A stretch of DNA of 64,000 bases from Christiangramia gaetbulicola (GCF_003054225.1 NZ_QBKQ01000005.1:28554-92553), one strand, 5' to 3'; counted from the first letter of the stretch, positions 17,831 through 27,592 are shown. A program made the numbers and translations. The notes: generated by a model not told the origin, from the sequence alone.

Positions 17831-18175
17831 TTATTGGTTTTGGATCAACCGAAAAAGAACCAGAATTACTCCTACCAGGAAGATCGAAGTGAAAATAAGC
17901 TTATTGTATTTTGCCAGCCAGTTGGGTAGGAAGATATCGAAGTTATCCTTTTGAGAATCGGAGTATTTTCTGGCAATTAGCGTTAAAGGACAAAATTTAT
18001 TAAAGATCATTAATAACATACCTTCTCCAATGACCATTCCTATACCGATCCAGGTAAGGGTAGTAATTTGGTTGAATACTCCGGAATATAAGACATAGAA
18101 GATCACCAGCACAAAAATCATCCAGATGATAGTATGGATCAGTTTGATTGCCAGAAGCTTGTTTGCTTTATTCAT
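17831..18175 (-). CDS. Small membrane protein, DUF2784-like
   Basis: This 114-residue protein has about four hydrophobic helices (roughly 14-30, 38-58, 62-75 and 90-110). The FNKFCPLTLIARKY segment resembles the FxxxCPLTxxE pattern of DUF2784-type membrane proteins, which have no known function. It is a single gene convergent with the thioredoxin operon. The family assignment is tentative. Confidence 0.6.
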   Translation of the reverse strand: MNKANKLLAIKLIHTIIWMIFVLVIFYVLYSGVFNQITTLTWIGIGMVIGEGMLLMIFNKFCPLTLIARKYSDSQKDNFDIFLPNWLAKYNKLIFTSIFLVGVILVLFRLIQNQ

Positions 18176-18341
18176 TATTGTCAGTTTGCTTATTTAAAGC
18201 CATGAGGCCATATTATTTTCAATAAGTAATTCCCGTGGTTTTATGTAAATAAGTGTTGTCATTTAACTGTCTCAGCATAAAGTCGGCAAAATCTGCAAGG
18301 AAGATAACCTGTAACCATCAAAATAAAAGTATCATAAATTA

Positions 18342-18366
18342 AAATCGCCCCTAAAAGAGGCGATTT
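18342..18366 (-). terminator. Terminator of the 18390-19784 lipoprotein gene
   Basis: AAATCGCC and GGCGATTT arms of 8 bp surround a 9-base loop. On the minus strand the hairpin follows the lipoprotein gene's stop codon and is followed by TTTTAATTT. Confidence 0.65.
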
Positions 18367-18389
18367 CGTATTATATATTTTTTCCAGAT

Positions 18390-19784
18390 CTAATTTGGCT
18401 GCATCTTTATTTTTGGATCTATGGTAAAAGTACGTTCTGTTTCGCCATAAATCGTAAAGACAAGATTATAGAATTCGAATCCTTCTATATAATCTGATCT
18501 CACATCGCCAATTAAAAATCCTTCCAGATCTGGTTCTGTATAGGTCCTGGTAAGGATCATTTCGCCGCCTTCTTCTTTTCGGTATACCTCTGTAATTATT
18601 ATTGTTTCTCCGGTATCACTCTCTAAAGTTGTTCCACTCCAGAATATTCTTCTGTTCGGGTTTACCAGCGCGATATGATTCTCAGGTACTGCTGAATTAG
18701 ATGCAGTTGAGCTCCTGTTATCGGTAAAAAATACGGTCTCATTAAGGTTATCTGCCGTGATATTCCTGGTATCAACAGTGACCGTTACATAAGTATCTTC
18801 ACCATCGTCGTTAGATTCTTCACAGTTAAGATAAATATGTTTGTATTCAGCGGTAGTGCCATCTGGATTCAATAGTTCCTGTACCTGGAGCCAGCTTAAA
18901 GTTCCAGCCTCGATATAATTTCCTGCAGTACCATAATTATCTGGCCAGTCTGTTAAGGTAATTTCATAATACAGATAAGGTTCAGACGCATCTATACCAT
19001 CTTCGGGTGCAGGAACAGTAAGACATACCGGATCTGCATAGAATTGCCCGTCATTTCCTGTTTCTGGTGTTTGATCAAGATATAAAGGAGTTCCTAAACT
19101 TGAGGTTCCCAGATAAAGATCAAGGCTATAATTCGCGGTATAATGTCTGCCTGATTCTGTACAGTAATTCGCAAAGAAGCAAAGCGTTGAAAGTTCTTTC
19201 GGAGTAATATCAAAAAATAAATAACCATATAGATTAACCTGCCTGTCATCAAAACAAAGCACGGGCACATCTACATAAGTTTTGGAACCAGCCCTGAGAT
19301 CCCAGGTAAGAGGGAGGGGTGTTTCTACAAATACGGCATACTCACTATCCATCTTCGGCGCTGCCCAGATCACATCTCCCGGAATTCCTCCATTATCGCT
19401 TAGCACCAGGAAATCGGTTAAAGTAACAGATACCGTGGTAGATCCAGACGGAATAGGTATTTCTAATTCTTCATCGTAAGCAGTAAATAATCCATTCTCA
19501 TCACTTAAGATCTCCACCACGAGATCAATTGGAGTATCTGATTCCCCGTAAGTAAGGGATAATTGTGCAAAAGCCGGGGTGGCATCAGAACATTCAGGCA
19601 GATCATCTATTTGTTGCCTTACCGCAGCCCTGTTAACCATTTCATTAAGTACGGGACCAAATGATAAAACGGCTATATCCTGGGAAATTTCAGGTTCGTT
19701 CGGAACAGATTCATCCTTATTACAGGAATAGAATAACAGCCCGATCACAGCCATTAATACGAGGTGTAATTTTAATTTTCTCAT
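18390..19784 (-). CDS. Lipoprotein of unknown function
   Basis: This 464-residue protein has a lipoprotein signal ending FYSC (mature Cys at 21, followed by NKDE). The rest is rich in Asp, Glu, Thr and aromatic residues in beta-strand-like stretches, as in surface proteins of Bacteroidetes. It contains several cysteines (PVLCFDD, CFFANYC, YLNCEES). I recognise no domain or catalytic motif. It is transcribed alone, with its own terminator and a long upstream gap. Confidence 0.75.
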   Translation of the reverse strand: MRKLKLHLVLMAVIGLLFYSCNKDESVPNEPEISQDIAVLSFGPVLNEMVNRAAVRQQIDDLPECSDATPAFAQLSLTYGESDTPIDLVVEILSDENGLFTAYDEELEIPIPSGSTTVSVTLTDFLVLSDNGGIPGDVIWAAPKMDSEYAVFVETPLPLTWDLRAGSKTYVDVPVLCFDDRQVNLYGYLFFDITPKELSTLCFFANYCTESGRHYTANYSLDLYLGTSSLGTPLYLDQTPETGNDGQFYADPVCLTVPAPEDGIDASEPYLYYEITLTDWPDNYGTAGNYIEAGTLSWLQVQELLNPDGTTAEYKHIYLNCEESNDDGEDTYVTVTVDTRNITADNLNETVFFTDNRSSTASNSAVPENHIALVNPNRRIFWSGTTLESDTGETIIITEVYRKEEGGEMILTRTYTEPDLEGFLIGDVRSDYIEGFEFYNLVFTIYGETERTFTIDPKIKMQPN

Positions 19785-20581
19785 GAATTCAGATTTTTGT
19801 TACTAAACAGTACCTGTTCTCAATAAATCCTATGCATATTGATATAGATCCTGCCTCGCAGCTTATTCCTATGGAATAAGTTTTTAAACGGATTGTATAG
19901 AGCCTTTTTCTATTTTAGAAAAACGCTAATACCTTTTTAATTCTTCGGGGGGATGCAATCGGGGGGAACCAATAAGTTTAAATCAAATCAACCTTTTCTA
20001 ATAACTGTTTCTGAACGGGAAACGGCCAGAATTTAATACTTCTTTGTTATTTTAAAAGTCTGTAATTGAAATGTTTAAGCTAATAGTTTTATGAATTTAG
20101 CGAAGAAGAACTTCTTAGGGAAATTTTTTAGACCAACTCCCCACTAAATCGCTATAATACTGAAAATGAGGGATTAGAAATGTATCTGGTCTCATAACTA
20201 CAACTATCTTATAGCATAAGAGCTAATTATATATCGGCACCTTATATTCCCGACGAACCTTAATACTGCATCTGAAAAATTAACTGGGACTTATATATTT
20301 GGCTCTTTTTAAAAAATGATAAATAAATAAATTATCATCGACGATGAAATTTTACACAAAGAATAACTGACAAGACTATGCAACTCTAGAGATAAATATT
20401 TCATCTAAATATCAGGTTTAATTCGTACCTTTTCTTTTGTTTTTTTGACGTGACATATGTCAGGAAAATAAGTGAAGTCTTCAAAAATATAATATCCTGA
20501 AGAAGGATATATTCCCTCCCGGTGGTTTAGTTATTAGGTTAAAATATTTTATAGCAAGGACATTTTAATTGTATCGATATC
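19785..20581. other. 797-base intergenic region with hairpins and G-tracts
   Basis: No gene is recognisable between the lipoprotein and the divergent kinase gene. A hairpin CTTATTCC-TAT-GGAATAAG followed by TTTTT lies at 19862-19885 (plus sense). Two TCGGGGGG tracts stand 14 bases apart at 19945-19966 in otherwise AT-rich DNA. A perfect 12-bp palindrome TGACATATGTCA (20451-20462) and an inverted repeat ATATCCT-n5-AGGATAT (20492-20510) lie upstream of the kinase. Some of these may be operators or a small RNA; none is proven. Confidence 0.5.
20451..20510. promoter_or_regulatory. Palindromes upstream of the first LytS-type kinase
   Basis: The perfect palindrome TGACATATGTCA and, 30 bases later, the inverted repeat ATATCCT-GAAGA-AGGATAT lie 70-130 bases before the kinase start. 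They are plausible operator sites for this regulatory cassette. No matching factor can be named. Confidence 0.35.
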
Positions 20582-21637
20582 GTGGGTAAAAAGTTAAGAA
20601 GCGTTGGCCTGCATATCCTCTTCTGGATTCTGGTCGTTTTGTATTTCGCCTGGGGATTTGGGTTTGGTCTGGATCCCATGAAATCTATTTATAACGCCAT
20701 GTTTTTTATCCCGGGGCACCTTATCATGGTATACAGCCTTTTATATTTCCTGGTTCCTAAATTCCTTTTAAACCGGAAATACTGGCAGTTCTTCCTCGGG
20801 CTTATCATTCTGGTAGTTATCTGTGGATTTTATACGGTGGTTGCTCAACTTTCCATCGCTTCAGATCCAAGGATGCAGGGAGCTACTTTTTCAGTAGGTA
20901 GAAATATTCTTCCATTCATACATATTGCAGCTATCGCGGCTTCCATTAAACTTCTTAAATACTGGTATATTCAAAGAAAACAAACCCAGGAGGCAGAGCA
21001 GCAAAGAACTATTGCCGAATTAAAATTATTGAAAGCGCAGCTTCATCCTCATTTTCTTTTTAATACGCTCAATAACCTGTATTCGCTTACCCTGGAATAT
21101 TCACCAAATGCTCCGGAGATCGTCCTTAAATTATCGGCCCTGCTCAGGTTTATGATCTATGAAAGTAATTCCCCAAGGATCCCTTTATCTAAAGAGATCG
21201 ACCTTTTACAAAACTATATAGCACTGGAAAAACTACGTTACGGGGACAGGTTAGATATTTCTGTAAATATAAGTGGAGAAGTAGAAAAGTTCCAGATCGC
21301 TCCCTTATTGCTACTACCATTCCTGGAAAACGCTTTTAAGCATGGTACCAGCAAACAGATCGACCAATGCTGGATAAGTTTTAACCTGGTTCAAAAAGGC
21401 GATATGTTGCGTTTTAAGCTGGTAAATAGCATAGATCCTGAATATTCTGAAAACACAAAGTTACCCTGTGGCCTAGGGCTGGAGAATGTAAGGAAAAGGC
21501 TTGATATCTATTATAAGGACAAATTCGAACTGGATTGTCAAAAACTGGAAGAAGTGTTCGTGATCAATTTAAAAGTTGAACTGGAACAATTAGAAGAACA
21601 GTACCTGGATAAATTACAACTAACCAAAATCGTTTAA
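20582..21637 (+). CDS. LytS-type sensor histidine kinase
   Basis: This 351-residue kinase has four N-terminal hydrophobic segments (about 10-28, 38-60, 70-90 and 108-128), then a coiled linker and a His_kinase (PF06580) domain. The phosphoacceptor is H157 in LHPHFLFNTLNNLY. An N box (LLPFLENAFKHG) and G box (GLGLENVRKRL) complete the ATPase domain. There is no recognisable extracellular sensor, so sensing is probably within the membrane. The start is GTG. It lies two bases from its LytTR partner, and its neighbour is a convergent vanadium-peroxidase-like lipoprotein. Confidence 0.92.
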   Translation: MGKKLRSVGLHILFWILVVLYFAWGFGFGLDPMKSIYNAMFFIPGHLIMVYSLLYFLVPKFLLNRKYWQFFLGLIILVVICGFYTVVAQLSIASDPRMQGATFSVGRNILPFIHIAAIAASIKLLKYWYIQRKQTQEAEQQRTIAELKLLKAQLHPHFLFNTLNNLYSLTLEYSPNAPEIVLKLSALLRFMIYESNSPRIPLSKEIDLLQNYIALEKLRYGDRLDISVNISGEVEKFQIAPLLLLPFLENAFKHGTSKQIDQCWISFNLVQKGDMLRFKLVNSIDPEYSENTKLPCGLGLENVRKRLDIYYKDKFELDCQKLEEVFVINLKVELEQLEEQYLDKLQLTKIV

Positions 21638-21639
21638 AA

Positions 21640-22368
21640 ATGTCTTGCAAATGTATCATAGTAGATGATGAGCCTCCTGCCATTAAAGTGCTGGAGAATT
21701 ATATAGCTTCTATAGCTCAGCTGGAGCTAATTTCGACCTGTAAGAATGCTTTTGAAGCTCTTGATGAAATGCGTATTCACCGGCCCGATCTCATATTTTT
21801 AGATATCAATATGCCTAAACTTACCGGCACCGAGTTATTAAAGACGCTTTCTTATACTCCCAAGGTGATCTTTACGACTGCCCATAAGGATTTCGCTATT
21901 GAAGCTTTTGAACTTGATGCGGTAGACTATTTGCTTAAACCAATCTCTTTTGAGAGATTTCTGAAAGCCGTGAATAAAGTTCTTCAGATAAACTATCCCT
22001 TGCCTGAATCTCCAAATTTCGGGCTCAACTTTGTATACTTCAGGTCTGATAGAAAGATGGTTAAAGTTTTTATAGATGAGGTTCTGTATATTGAGAGTTT
22101 CAGGGATTATGTTATCATTCACATGGATGGGAACAGGGAGCTGCGGGTAAAACTGAGTCTTAACCAGGTAGATGAAATGCTTCCGGAAAATAAGTTCCTT
22201 AGAATACACAGGTCTTACATAGTTTCTATAGAAAAGATCACGGCATTTACCAAGACCGATGTTGAAATAGGCAAAATAGAATTACCTATTGGCAAGAGCT
22301 ATTCGTATTCCTTTTTGAAATTGGTCCCGCAGAATTCAAATCTGCCTAACGGAGTGCCTGAAAGGTAA
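21640..22368 (+). CDS. LytTR-family response regulator
   Basis: This 242-residue regulator has a REC domain (acidic D9, D10 and E11, phospho-acceptor D55 in FLDINMPK, K100-P101) and a C-terminal LytTR DNA-binding domain (about 135-235; FLRIHRSYIVSIEKI). It should be phosphorylated by the kinase encoded two bases upstream and bind paired 9-bp direct repeats. Its targets are unknown; the convergent haloperoxidase-like gene and TonB receptor next door are candidates. Confidence 0.92.
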   Translation: MSCKCIIVDDEPPAIKVLENYIASIAQLELISTCKNAFEALDEMRIHRPDLIFLDINMPKLTGTELLKTLSYTPKVIFTTAHKDFAIEAFELDAVDYLLKPISFERFLKAVNKVLQINYPLPESPNFGLNFVYFRSDRKMVKVFIDEVLYIESFRDYVIIHMDGNRELRVKLSLNQVDEMLPENKFLRIHRSYIVSIEKITAFTKTDVEIGKIELPIGKSYSYSFLKLVPQNSNLPNGVPER

Positions 22369-22426
22369 TTACTGGATTCGCTGTTTTCCTGAAAACAGTA
22401 TTTAAAGTCTATATCTCCCCGAATAC

Positions 22427-22462
22427 AAAACCAGTCCGGTTTTGATGCCGGACTGGTTTAAA
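22427..22462. terminator. Bidirectional terminator between LytTR and haloperoxidase-like genes
   Basis: AAACCAGTCCGG and CCGGACTGGTTT arms (12 bp) enclose a short loop, with A- and T-rich flanks on both sides. It sits between convergent genes and can end both transcripts. Confidence 0.8.
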
Positions 22463-22475
22463 AATTTTATGATGA

Positions 22476-23867
22476 TCATTTAAGTTTTTTGATCTCCCTA
22501 AGATTGTTTTCGAATACATACTGTCCAAGTTCCTTACCCTGTCTTTCTCCAACAACGATCGCATTTCTAAAGTGATAGCCTATATAGATCCTTGAGAGTG
22601 CGTTATCACGTGACATTTGCGAAAAGCTACTGATATGCCTGGTTCTATCTGGTAGATTATAAGGACTGGTTAGATCCAGGTCACAATGGTCTGTATTAAA
22701 ATAAGACTTGAACACTGCTGCGGCAGCACCACCATTATAAGCATGAGTTGAAGGATATTCGGGTGTTGGTGGAGTAGTGAAGGTTGGTGTCCATGTGGCA
22801 TCACCTTCGGTTTCTGCTACACCATCTGAATCTCCTAAACGAATAGCGCTTATTGGTCTCCAGAAATTATAATAATACTTTCCGTCAAAGGAAGCAATAT
22901 AGGCATCCATCTGAGACATTTGGATAAGACCGATAAGTCTTGCGGCTTCCCATCCGTCAAGTTTTTTCTGAACAATCAGGCTTCTGGCCATCCTGTTGTT
23001 AAAGCTTGAAGTATTTTCAACATAGAAAGCTCCAATCTCGGTTTGTTCGTCGGTCCTGTCTGGACAGGCTGTACAACCCAGGGCTTTTACTTCATTATAA
23101 TCCTTTATGTATTCAGCAGAATTCAAAGGGAAGGGAGCCTGGTCACGAAACTGGTCTCCAGATTCTATACCGAAAGGAGCAAGGCTTCCCAGGTTAGGAG
23201 CATAAACCGCATTCGCTGGCCATATTGGAGGATTTGCCATCATCCAGGGCATAAAGTCAGATCTGAATTGTCCTGGCTCACTATAGTTTGGATAAGCAGC
23301 GAAACCTAAAGGGAAATCGCTGGACCGTTTTTGCAAAACTGCCTGGGTAGCTTGCTGGCCTATAGTGATCCCTCTGGATTTAAGATCAGAATCTTCTATT
23401 CCACTTAAAATTGAAGTCAGTAGTGCATCTGCGGCAGTGGTAGAGGCGGGGAATACCTGTGCCATCATATCCCTGGCTGCTTTAGAAACAGCAGCATCTG
23501 CAATAGAATGAATATTCTTTTTTGAAATACCGCTAACATCAACATTTGTATTATCCCCGGCATAGGTCTCATATTTTGGGACTACATTGTTAAGCGCGTC
23601 ATGCATGGCCAGGGTGACCATCACGTAGATCTTCACTTCGGCTGGCTGAGGTAACCGGTTGTCTATAGATTGGCTTAACAATTCGTTCCACTGAATTACT
23701 ACATCGCTACTGTATGAATTGATCATACCATTATTGAAGTTATCTGTAGCCTTACTGTTTGCAGAATTCAGTAGATCAGGATCGGTTGATTCCAGTTCAT
23801 CCTTTTCACAGGAAACCAGAATAAAGAGGATTAATAATCCGTTTAAAATTTTGGCAGTTGTTTTCAT
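22476..23867 (-). CDS. Vanadium haloperoxidase/PAP2-family lipoprotein (core residues intact)
   Basis: This 463-residue protein has a lipobox (LVSC, Cys20). The three conserved blocks of vanadium haloperoxidases and acid phosphatases are complete: K330-x6-R337-P (KYYYNFWRP), P-S373-T-H375, and S-R426-x5-H432 (SRIYIGYH). These bind vanadate or phosphate, with H375 as acid-base and H432 as covalent ligand. It may oxidise halides with H2O2 or act as a phosphatase; sequence alone does not separate them. A TACATTTG element at 23898-23891 (minus strand) may be its -7 box. Its paralog lies 7 kb away. Confidence 0.85.
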   Translation of the reverse strand: MKTTAKILNGLLILFILVSCEKDELESTDPDLLNSANSKATDNFNNGMINSYSSDVVIQWNELLSQSIDNRLPQPAEVKIYVMVTLAMHDALNNVVPKYETYAGDNTNVDVSGISKKNIHSIADAAVSKAARDMMAQVFPASTTAADALLTSILSGIEDSDLKSRGITIGQQATQAVLQKRSSDFPLGFAAYPNYSEPGQFRSDFMPWMMANPPIWPANAVYAPNLGSLAPFGIESGDQFRDQAPFPLNSAEYIKDYNEVKALGCTACPDRTDEQTEIGAFYVENTSSFNNRMARSLIVQKKLDGWEAARLIGLIQMSQMDAYIASFDGKYYYNFWRPISAIRLGDSDGVAETEGDATWTPTFTTPPTPEYPSTHAYNGGAAAAVFKSYFNTDHCDLDLTSPYNLPDRTRHISSFSQMSRDNALSRIYIGYHFRNAIVVGERQGKELGQYVFENNLREIKKLK

Positions 23868-24002
23868 GATCTTGAATTAATTGATTTGATCAAATGTAGA
23901 CTGATAATCAACTGATTAATTTTTTAATCGGTAAAGAGAGGATTAAGGATGTTAAAGGATCGATCTGTGAGGACTAAAAATTTGACGGAAAATCTGTGGT
24001 AT

Positions 24003-24035
24003 AAGATCCTGATCATTTTTGTGATCAGATCCTGA
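24003..24035 (-). terminator. Hairpin downstream of the TonB receptor gene
   Basis: CTGATCA-n6-TGATCAG lies 35-55 bases past the receptor's stop codon and is extended by GATC arms. There is no strong T-run, so the terminator role is tentative. Confidence 0.4.
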
Positions 24036-24062
24036 AATTAGTCTCCTTTAAAATGGAAAGTT

Positions 24063-26294
24063 TCAATTAGATATTTTTATACTGGCCATAGCCAGTCTGC
24101 CAATAGAAGGGGAGCCTACAAATTCGATTTGCCGAGTATTAAAGATGTTGGTCATGTTAAAATTGAATACCACATTCTTGCTGTAGAGATATTCCGCTCC
24201 AAAATTGAAGGTAGTGAATCCTCCTAAGGGTCCATAATTGAAATTGTTAGGTGGAGTCCTGGTTCCTGCTCCAATTGAACTTCCTACCTGGTTGCCGCTA
24301 TAAAAATCATATTCCTGCACCATCCTCGCTCCCAGGGAAAGGCTTAGACGTTCTTTCAGAAGATCTTCCACGGTTAATTGAGCTACTCCGCGATGATTGG
24401 GTGCATTGAGACTTTTTTCATTATCAGATATCTGTCCATCCTTGTTCGCATCATTTTCTTCAAATTCAGCATTTAGCCAAGAATATTTCAGGGCTAAATT
24501 AACCGAAGGTGTTATATAGTAACTGATGCCGAGATCCAAACCATACACCTGGGCTTTGCCATAATTAAAGAAAGTAAAGAAACTGGCTCCTCTTAGGGTA
24601 TCATTGCTTACCGTGCCTGCAAAGACCGGGTTATGTTCTACTTCGATCTCGTTTACAGAAATAGCTCTACCGCCAACTGGCATTGCCGGTGTAATAAAGT
24701 TCTTGCTCGAGCCATAAAAAGCATTGGCATCTATCCAGACCTTCTGGATAGGTTGCCCTTTATAGCCGATCTCCCAGGTGTTTACTTCTTCAGGCTTTAG
24801 CGGGTTGGTAGTAAGTATGGCTCCTGGATCACTTACCAGGGCATTGTTCGGTATATAGTTTATCCCTTCCCCGCCATTCCCGAAAAAGAAATCCCGGATA
24901 CTGGCATATTGATTTTGGATGGAGGGCAGGGCATAAGCCTTAGCCCAACCCAACCGGATATTGCCCATGTCAAGATCTTTTACCAGGGTAAATTTTGGCG
25001 CGAATAGATCGTCAAAGTTATCATTGTGATCATACCTCAATGCGCCAATAAGGCGGAATTCTTCCAGAAGTTTTTTCTCGAGCTGCAAGACGGCACCTAT
25101 TTGTGAGATAGAGATATCCCCTGCCTCTCCAACCAGGGTGGTCCCATCTGTGGTATTAGGGCGTGAATTCTCGAAATCCAGACCTGCCACTAAGAACAAT
25201 CCTGCTTCCTCAAAGTTTTTGTGATATTGAAGATCTGCATTAAATCTTCTGCTTTTTTCCTCAAAACCTGCTCCATTTAAAGCTGCCTGTTCTGCTTCTT
25301 CCGGTGGTAGATATAAAGCGCCGGGCTGCGATCTCATCCAGAAGATCTGGGTATAACCGGCAATAGTATAACTATCACCCAGGGTTCCCCAGGTATTATA
25401 AATATTCGCATAAAAATGAGGACTCTTATATCTGGCCTGTAAAAAGCTATATCCTAAACCTCTCATTTGATTACGACCACTGGTGGTAACCTGTAAAAAA
25501 TCATTGTTGCTGGCACCTCCAGAAATAACAATTTCGGCTTCAGGGTTGAAGTTGTAGTACAGATGGGCTTCTCCTCGAAAATGTTTAAAATCAAAATCTA
25601 CGTTATGCTCGGGGATAGCTTCTGAAGGATTACCCACATATACGCTGTCTATAAACTGAAATTCGCGTCCGCTTGCATACTCACCGGTCACTTTCCAGGC
25701 CCAGCGATCATCTATTTTCTGGGCATGTCTAAAACGACCGCTAAACTGGTATTGATTTCCCGCGCTCAGCGAAACAGATGTTCCGGGATAAAGGCGCGCA
25801 TCTTTGGTGATAGTATTGAATACGCCGTTATGGGCATTTGGACCAAATAGAGCCGATTGAGGACCAACAACTACTTCAATTTGCTGGATATCATCTTTAA
25901 TCGTAGAGCCATTATTAAATACAGGTAGCCCGCCGCTAAGGGCTGCGGTACTAATACGACCATCCACGATCTGTAGTATCTTATTGTTAAAAGCGCTGTT
26001 CAAACCCCGGGCGTTAAAAGTAATTCCATCTACCCCATACCTGGTAAATTCCACTCCTTGTAGCCTGGCAATAAGTTCACCGGTATTGGAACCAGCAAAA
26101 CGATCGAGATCATTTTTTGTTAATACCTGTACTGAAGCAGGGGCGCGGGTGATCTTTTGGGGACGAAGAAGGGACATGACCATAACTTCAGGGAGAGTAT
26201 CGCTTAATACCTCCTTGTCCTGATCTTCATTTTGCGCTGTAATAAACAGCGTTGAAAGGAAGGATACAAAGAAAAAAACAGCTGATATTTTCAT
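24063..26294 (-). CDS. TonB-dependent outer-membrane receptor
   Basis: This 743-residue protein has a signal peptide (ending about residue 20), a plug domain (about 40-170; DLDRFAGSNTGELIARLQGV, QIEVVVGPQSALFGPNAHNGVF) and a C-terminal beta barrel ending GRLAMASIKISN. A short TonB-box-like stretch (EVMVMS) precedes the plug. No carboxypeptidase-like regulatory domain and no SusD partner are present, so it is not a typical polysaccharide-utilisation pair. The substrate is unknown. Its position between two haloperoxidase modules raises the possibility of uptake linked to them, for example a metal chelate. Confidence 0.9.
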   Translation of the reverse strand: MKISAVFFFVSFLSTLFITAQNEDQDKEVLSDTLPEVMVMSLLRPQKITRAPASVQVLTKNDLDRFAGSNTGELIARLQGVEFTRYGVDGITFNARGLNSAFNNKILQIVDGRISTAALSGGLPVFNNGSTIKDDIQQIEVVVGPQSALFGPNAHNGVFNTITKDARLYPGTSVSLSAGNQYQFSGRFRHAQKIDDRWAWKVTGEYASGREFQFIDSVYVGNPSEAIPEHNVDFDFKHFRGEAHLYYNFNPEAEIVISGGASNNDFLQVTTSGRNQMRGLGYSFLQARYKSPHFYANIYNTWGTLGDSYTIAGYTQIFWMRSQPGALYLPPEEAEQAALNGAGFEEKSRRFNADLQYHKNFEEAGLFLVAGLDFENSRPNTTDGTTLVGEAGDISISQIGAVLQLEKKLLEEFRLIGALRYDHNDNFDDLFAPKFTLVKDLDMGNIRLGWAKAYALPSIQNQYASIRDFFFGNGGEGINYIPNNALVSDPGAILTTNPLKPEEVNTWEIGYKGQPIQKVWIDANAFYGSSKNFITPAMPVGGRAISVNEIEVEHNPVFAGTVSNDTLRGASFFTFFNYGKAQVYGLDLGISYYITPSVNLALKYSWLNAEFEENDANKDGQISDNEKSLNAPNHRGVAQLTVEDLLKERLSLSLGARMVQEYDFYSGNQVGSSIGAGTRTPPNNFNYGPLGGFTTFNFGAEYLYSKNVVFNFNMTNIFNTRQIEFVGSPSIGRLAMASIKISN

Positions 26295-26720
26295 AATAAA
26301 TAACCTTATAAATCATAATACCAAAATGCTCTCAGTTATTATCTAAATGCTGTTTCAGGTTAAAACCGTCAATGCTTCCAAGACCAAAATCGCATAAAAA
26401 CAAACCCAAATTGAACATTTCAATGTGCTTTACACAATCGAAGGATCAATTTGGGTTTTATTCTATTTATACTAATGTAGGCTTAGCGCTAACAATTTAT
26501 CTTAATTCCTATTATGAAAACTATATTAAATGTATGCTTTTTTTCGTCATAAAATACATCGAATATTTATTTTAACTACTGAAAATCAGTTATTTGTGTT
26601 TTTAATATGATACCTCGTGCATACTTTGAGTTTTAAGATCCATAGAAGGACGTAAGTCTTTCAACAACAAGGGTTTTTTGTTATTAGATATTAGTATGTA
26701 AGGTCATTTTTACCTTCCAT
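26295..26720. other. 426-base intergenic region
   Basis: This is the upstream region of the TonB receptor gene. The dominant feature is the long hairpin at 26402-26458, listed separately. A 67-codon plus-strand ORF at 26372-26575 spans that hairpin and shows no protein-like composition. I see no canonical TAnnTTTG promoter. Confidence 0.45.
26402..26458 (-). terminator. Long perfect hairpin upstream of the TonB receptor
   Basis: Arms AAACCCAAATTGA and TCAATTTGGGTTT are a perfect 13-bp inverted repeat. The 31-base interior can fold further (TTC/GAA and TGTG/CACA around CTTTA). On the minus strand it is followed by a T-rich run (TTTGTTTTTATG). It could end the transcript of the 26721-27419 gene, act as an attenuator before the receptor, or be the 3' end of a small RNA. 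Confidence 0.6.
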
Positions 26721-27419
26721 CTATTCCTGCTGACCGGCTAGAATAGGCGTCTTAGGTGTCGCATTAAAAGCAAAATCTTTAACGATCCATTCAGAGGCGC
26801 TGGTAATCTCCATCCGTATCCATCCATAATGCATCTTACGATCAATCAGCATACGTACAGCAAGGTATTTATCACCTTTAAGCTCCCAGTTTATTGAACA
26901 ATCAGGATCACCTCCAAAACAGTCTCCAATAGTGAAAAGACTTCCGTTGGCATAAGATTCACCATTTCTAAAACCACCAACGAAAATTTTATATCCTTCA
27001 TCTACTGGGACTGTGTTCGTATACCATGGAGATACAGATAAAATACCATCATCTGTTTGGTACGCGCCTATGCCCAGCCATTCATAACCTCCTTCATTAT
27101 TATATTGTATAGAAAAATCGACAGTTCCATCCTGGTTGAGATCGATATCATAGCCGTCTGCCAGGTTGGTCGAGCTGAAATCTGGTTCAATATCTGTATA
27201 GATGATCACAGATTCTTCATAGACGGTTGAACCATCATCTACTGGGTCATCATTTACAACCGGTGCATCGTCATCTGCCGGAGGTTCATTTTGTATAGGC
27301 GGATCTTCATCTATAGCGTTAACTGGTGCTACGAAATCATCTGAATTAGAACAGGAGATAAAAATCCACAAACCGGTAATAAGCAATATGCGCCAATTCT
27401 GTTGACATCGATATAGCAT
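26721..27419 (-). CDS. Secreted lipoprotein of unknown function
   Basis: I place the start at the ATG at 27419, 26 codons inside the longest frame, because the hydrophobic signal and lipobox (WIFISC, then SNSDD) follow directly. That gives about 232 residues. A proline- and aspartate-rich linker leads to a domain with FAINxDGTxDF-like spacing (DIDLNQDGTVDFSIQYN), IFVGG and GWIRMEI segments, typical of beta-rich surface proteins. No family is recognised. A C-terminal segment (TPKTPILAGQ) resembles the end of choice-of-anchor or hypothetical flavobacterial lipoproteins. Confidence 0.7.
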   Translation of the reverse strand: MLYRCQQNWRILLITGLWIFISCSNSDDFVAPVNAIDEDPPIQNEPPADDDAPVVNDDPVDDGSTVYEESVIIYTDIEPDFSSTNLADGYDIDLNQDGTVDFSIQYNNEGGYEWLGIGAYQTDDGILSVSPWYTNTVPVDEGYKIFVGGFRNGESYANGSLFTIGDCFGGDPDCSINWELKGDKYLAVRMLIDRKMHYGWIRMEITSASEWIVKDFAFNATPKTPILAGQQE

Positions 27420-27592
27420 TTGAAATTTTCCTGCATAAAGGGTTGCCACCCAATTTGTTTTCATTTCGTATTTTATTAAAGCCGATAAATACTTCAAGTT
27501 ATTTAAAGATCTGGGTCGTTTATAAGCTGATTCTATTGTGAATTCTCTGATTTTTAAAATTTGAGACTTCAGCAGCTACTTCTTCTCGATGA

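Noticed and set aside
26372..26575. 67-codon plus-strand ORF before the TonB receptor
   Set aside because: It crosses the 13-bp hairpin, is low-complexity and AT-rich, and has no visible promoter or ribosome site.
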